Positions 45,632 to 46,417 of a DNA stretch of 46,417 nt are shown piece after piece. This stretch comes from Myxococcota bacterium (GTDB taxonomy: Bacteria; Myxococcota_A; UBA9160; UBA4427). The DNA is taken from the NCBI GenBank assembly GCA_030748735.1, contig JASMLK010000118.1:1-46417 (forward strand), given 5' to 3'. The translations under genes were made by a program, and so were the position numbers. The number at the start of each line of letters is the position of its first letter. The first letter of the stretch is position 1. The notes under the pieces are model-generated. The model saw only the letters and a program-made list of their open reading frames with translations, did no database searches and had not been told where the DNA came from.

Positions 45632-46417
45632 CGCACGCTCCCAAACACCTCGCGCCATACGGGTCCGCGACTCGAACGCAGGGTCTCTTCTTCGGGCGCG
45701 CGGGGTTCGCCTTCGTTGTCGGGTGCTTCCCCCGAACACAGGCGGTCGATCGCGCTGGCGAAAGACGCGCTGTCGTCTGAATGAAAGGCGAAACACGGCG
45801 CGTGCTCGCGGCAGATCGCTTCGGCTTCGCCCACCACACCGCACAGGATGGGTCGTTGCCACGCCGCGTATTCGAAGAGTTTCGAAGGAACGGTATGGCG
45901 ATACACCTCGAGGTCGGCGAGGTGGAGCAGGAAAGCGTCCGTTCCAGCGCACATCCGCGCGAGTTCTTCACGATTCGTGTGCGGCAGCACGTGGAGCCGT
46001 TCGTGTGCGACGTCGTGTAGTTCCTGCCACTGCGCACCATCACCCACGATCGTGATTTCGAGAGCGGGCCACTTGTCGAGGCTCGCCACGATGCCGTCGC
46101 GAATGCCGAGCAGGTTCTGCGAAGGGCCGAGGTTGCCCGCGTAGAGAACGTGAAGCGGTGTGTCGGGTGTGCGCGCACGCGGTGCTTCGACGTTCGCGGG
46201 TTTCAGCACTTCGTCGAGCCCGTTCTTCACCACCGTCGCACACGCGGGGTCGATCGGATGTCGTTCGAGGAGAAGCTCGCGAAATCCGTTGGTGGCCAGC
46301 GTGAGGTGGCTCGCGGATCGGATCGTCATGCGTTCGACGGTGCGCATGGCGCCGCGAAGCAGCGGGTTCTTGAGCAAGCCGGTTTCTTCCGCCCAGTCGA
46401 GCCATAGGTCGCGAAGG
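45628..46417 (-). CDS. Family 4 glycosyltransferase (WbuB-like), cut by window edge
   Basis: The 263 visible codons form the C-terminal part of a GT-B enzyme. The open frame continues past the window edge upstream of the first ATG, reading LRDLWLDWAEETGLLKNPLL, which is family-like, so the gene is longer than seen. Features are LHVLYAGNLGPSQNLLGIRD (donor-side strand), PALEITIVGDGAQWQEL, HVLPHTNREELARM and the nucleotide-binding VPSKLFEYAAWQRPILCGV. It leads the GT4-HAD-ATP-grasp series and probably builds a lipopolysaccharide or capsule sugar. Confidence 0.88.
   Translation of the reverse strand, partial: LRDLWLDWAEETGLLKNPLLRGAMRTVERMTIRSASHLTLATNGFRELLLERHPIDPACATVVKNGLDEVLKPANVEAPRARTPDTPLHVLYAGNLGPSQNLLGIRDGIVASLDKWPALEITIVGDGAQWQELHDVAHERLHVLPHTNREELARMCAGTDAFLLHLADLEVYRHTVPSKLFEYAAWQRPILCGVVGEAEAICREHAPCFAFHSDDSASFASAIDRLCSGEAPDNEGEPRAPEEETLRSSRGPVWREVFGSVR

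Overview
The window is high-GC bacterial DNA spanning a chromosome-origin neighbourhood and its right flank. The gene set points to a Gram-negative: YidC has a large periplasmic domain, there is a SurA-type periplasmic chaperone, and UvrA and Mfd are present. The F0 genes atpI-atpB-atpE stand alone without the F1 genes, and the ParB-site candidates resemble TGTTCCACGTGGAACA. Together these suggest a deltaproteobacterial or Myxococcota-like lineage. That placement is inference; no rRNA gene is present to fix it.

Region 1 (1-6081, all minus strand) runs rpmH-rnpA-yidD-yidC-jag-rsmG-parA-parB. It covers ribosome and RNase P parts, membrane insertion, 16S methylation and chromosome partitioning. 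Three parS-like sites and two unusual inverted repeats lie in the gaps beside rsmG. Region 2 (6082-6740) separates this block from the plus-strand dnaN-gyrB-gyrA-hemL block. Coding strands diverge exactly here. The gap holds a DnaA-trio-like run next to an AT-rich stretch, so it is the best oriC candidate, although dnaA, recF, mnmE and mnmG are all missing from the places they often occupy.

Region 3 (14730-17942) holds an eroded gene, two AtpI-type proteins, atpB, atpE with a clear terminator, a 15-bp tandem repeat and a hairpin, then tmk (17943-18566). Region 4 (18563-28168, minus strand) has a glucuronokinase-like GHMP kinase coupled to a sugar nucleotidyltransferase, a CPBP membrane protein, uvrA-surA, and three genes joined by ATGA overlaps (SpsF-like cytidylyltransferase, SDR, aldo/keto reductase) that look like a CMP-sugar or surface-glycan precursor set. 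A TetR regulator diverges from this set, and mfd follows on the minus strand.

Region 5 (32937-41233) has a queuosine-precursor-type transporter touching a CapK/PaaK-like adenylate-forming enzyme, a membrane-anchored GT2, an acyl-CoA synthetase with a type-B carboxylesterase, a methyltransferase broken by an internal deletion, and an MBL-fold hydrolase with an altered metal motif. Region 6 (41234-43823) is accessory: a two-gene nucleotidyltransferase module of toxin-antitoxin type preceded by three direct repeats, convergent with a Fic AMPylator whose AT-rich promoter region carries a 30-bp dyad. Region 7 (43824-46417, minus strand) is a tightly overlapping GT4 / HAD-IB phosphatase / ATP-grasp set, probably for a surface polymer.
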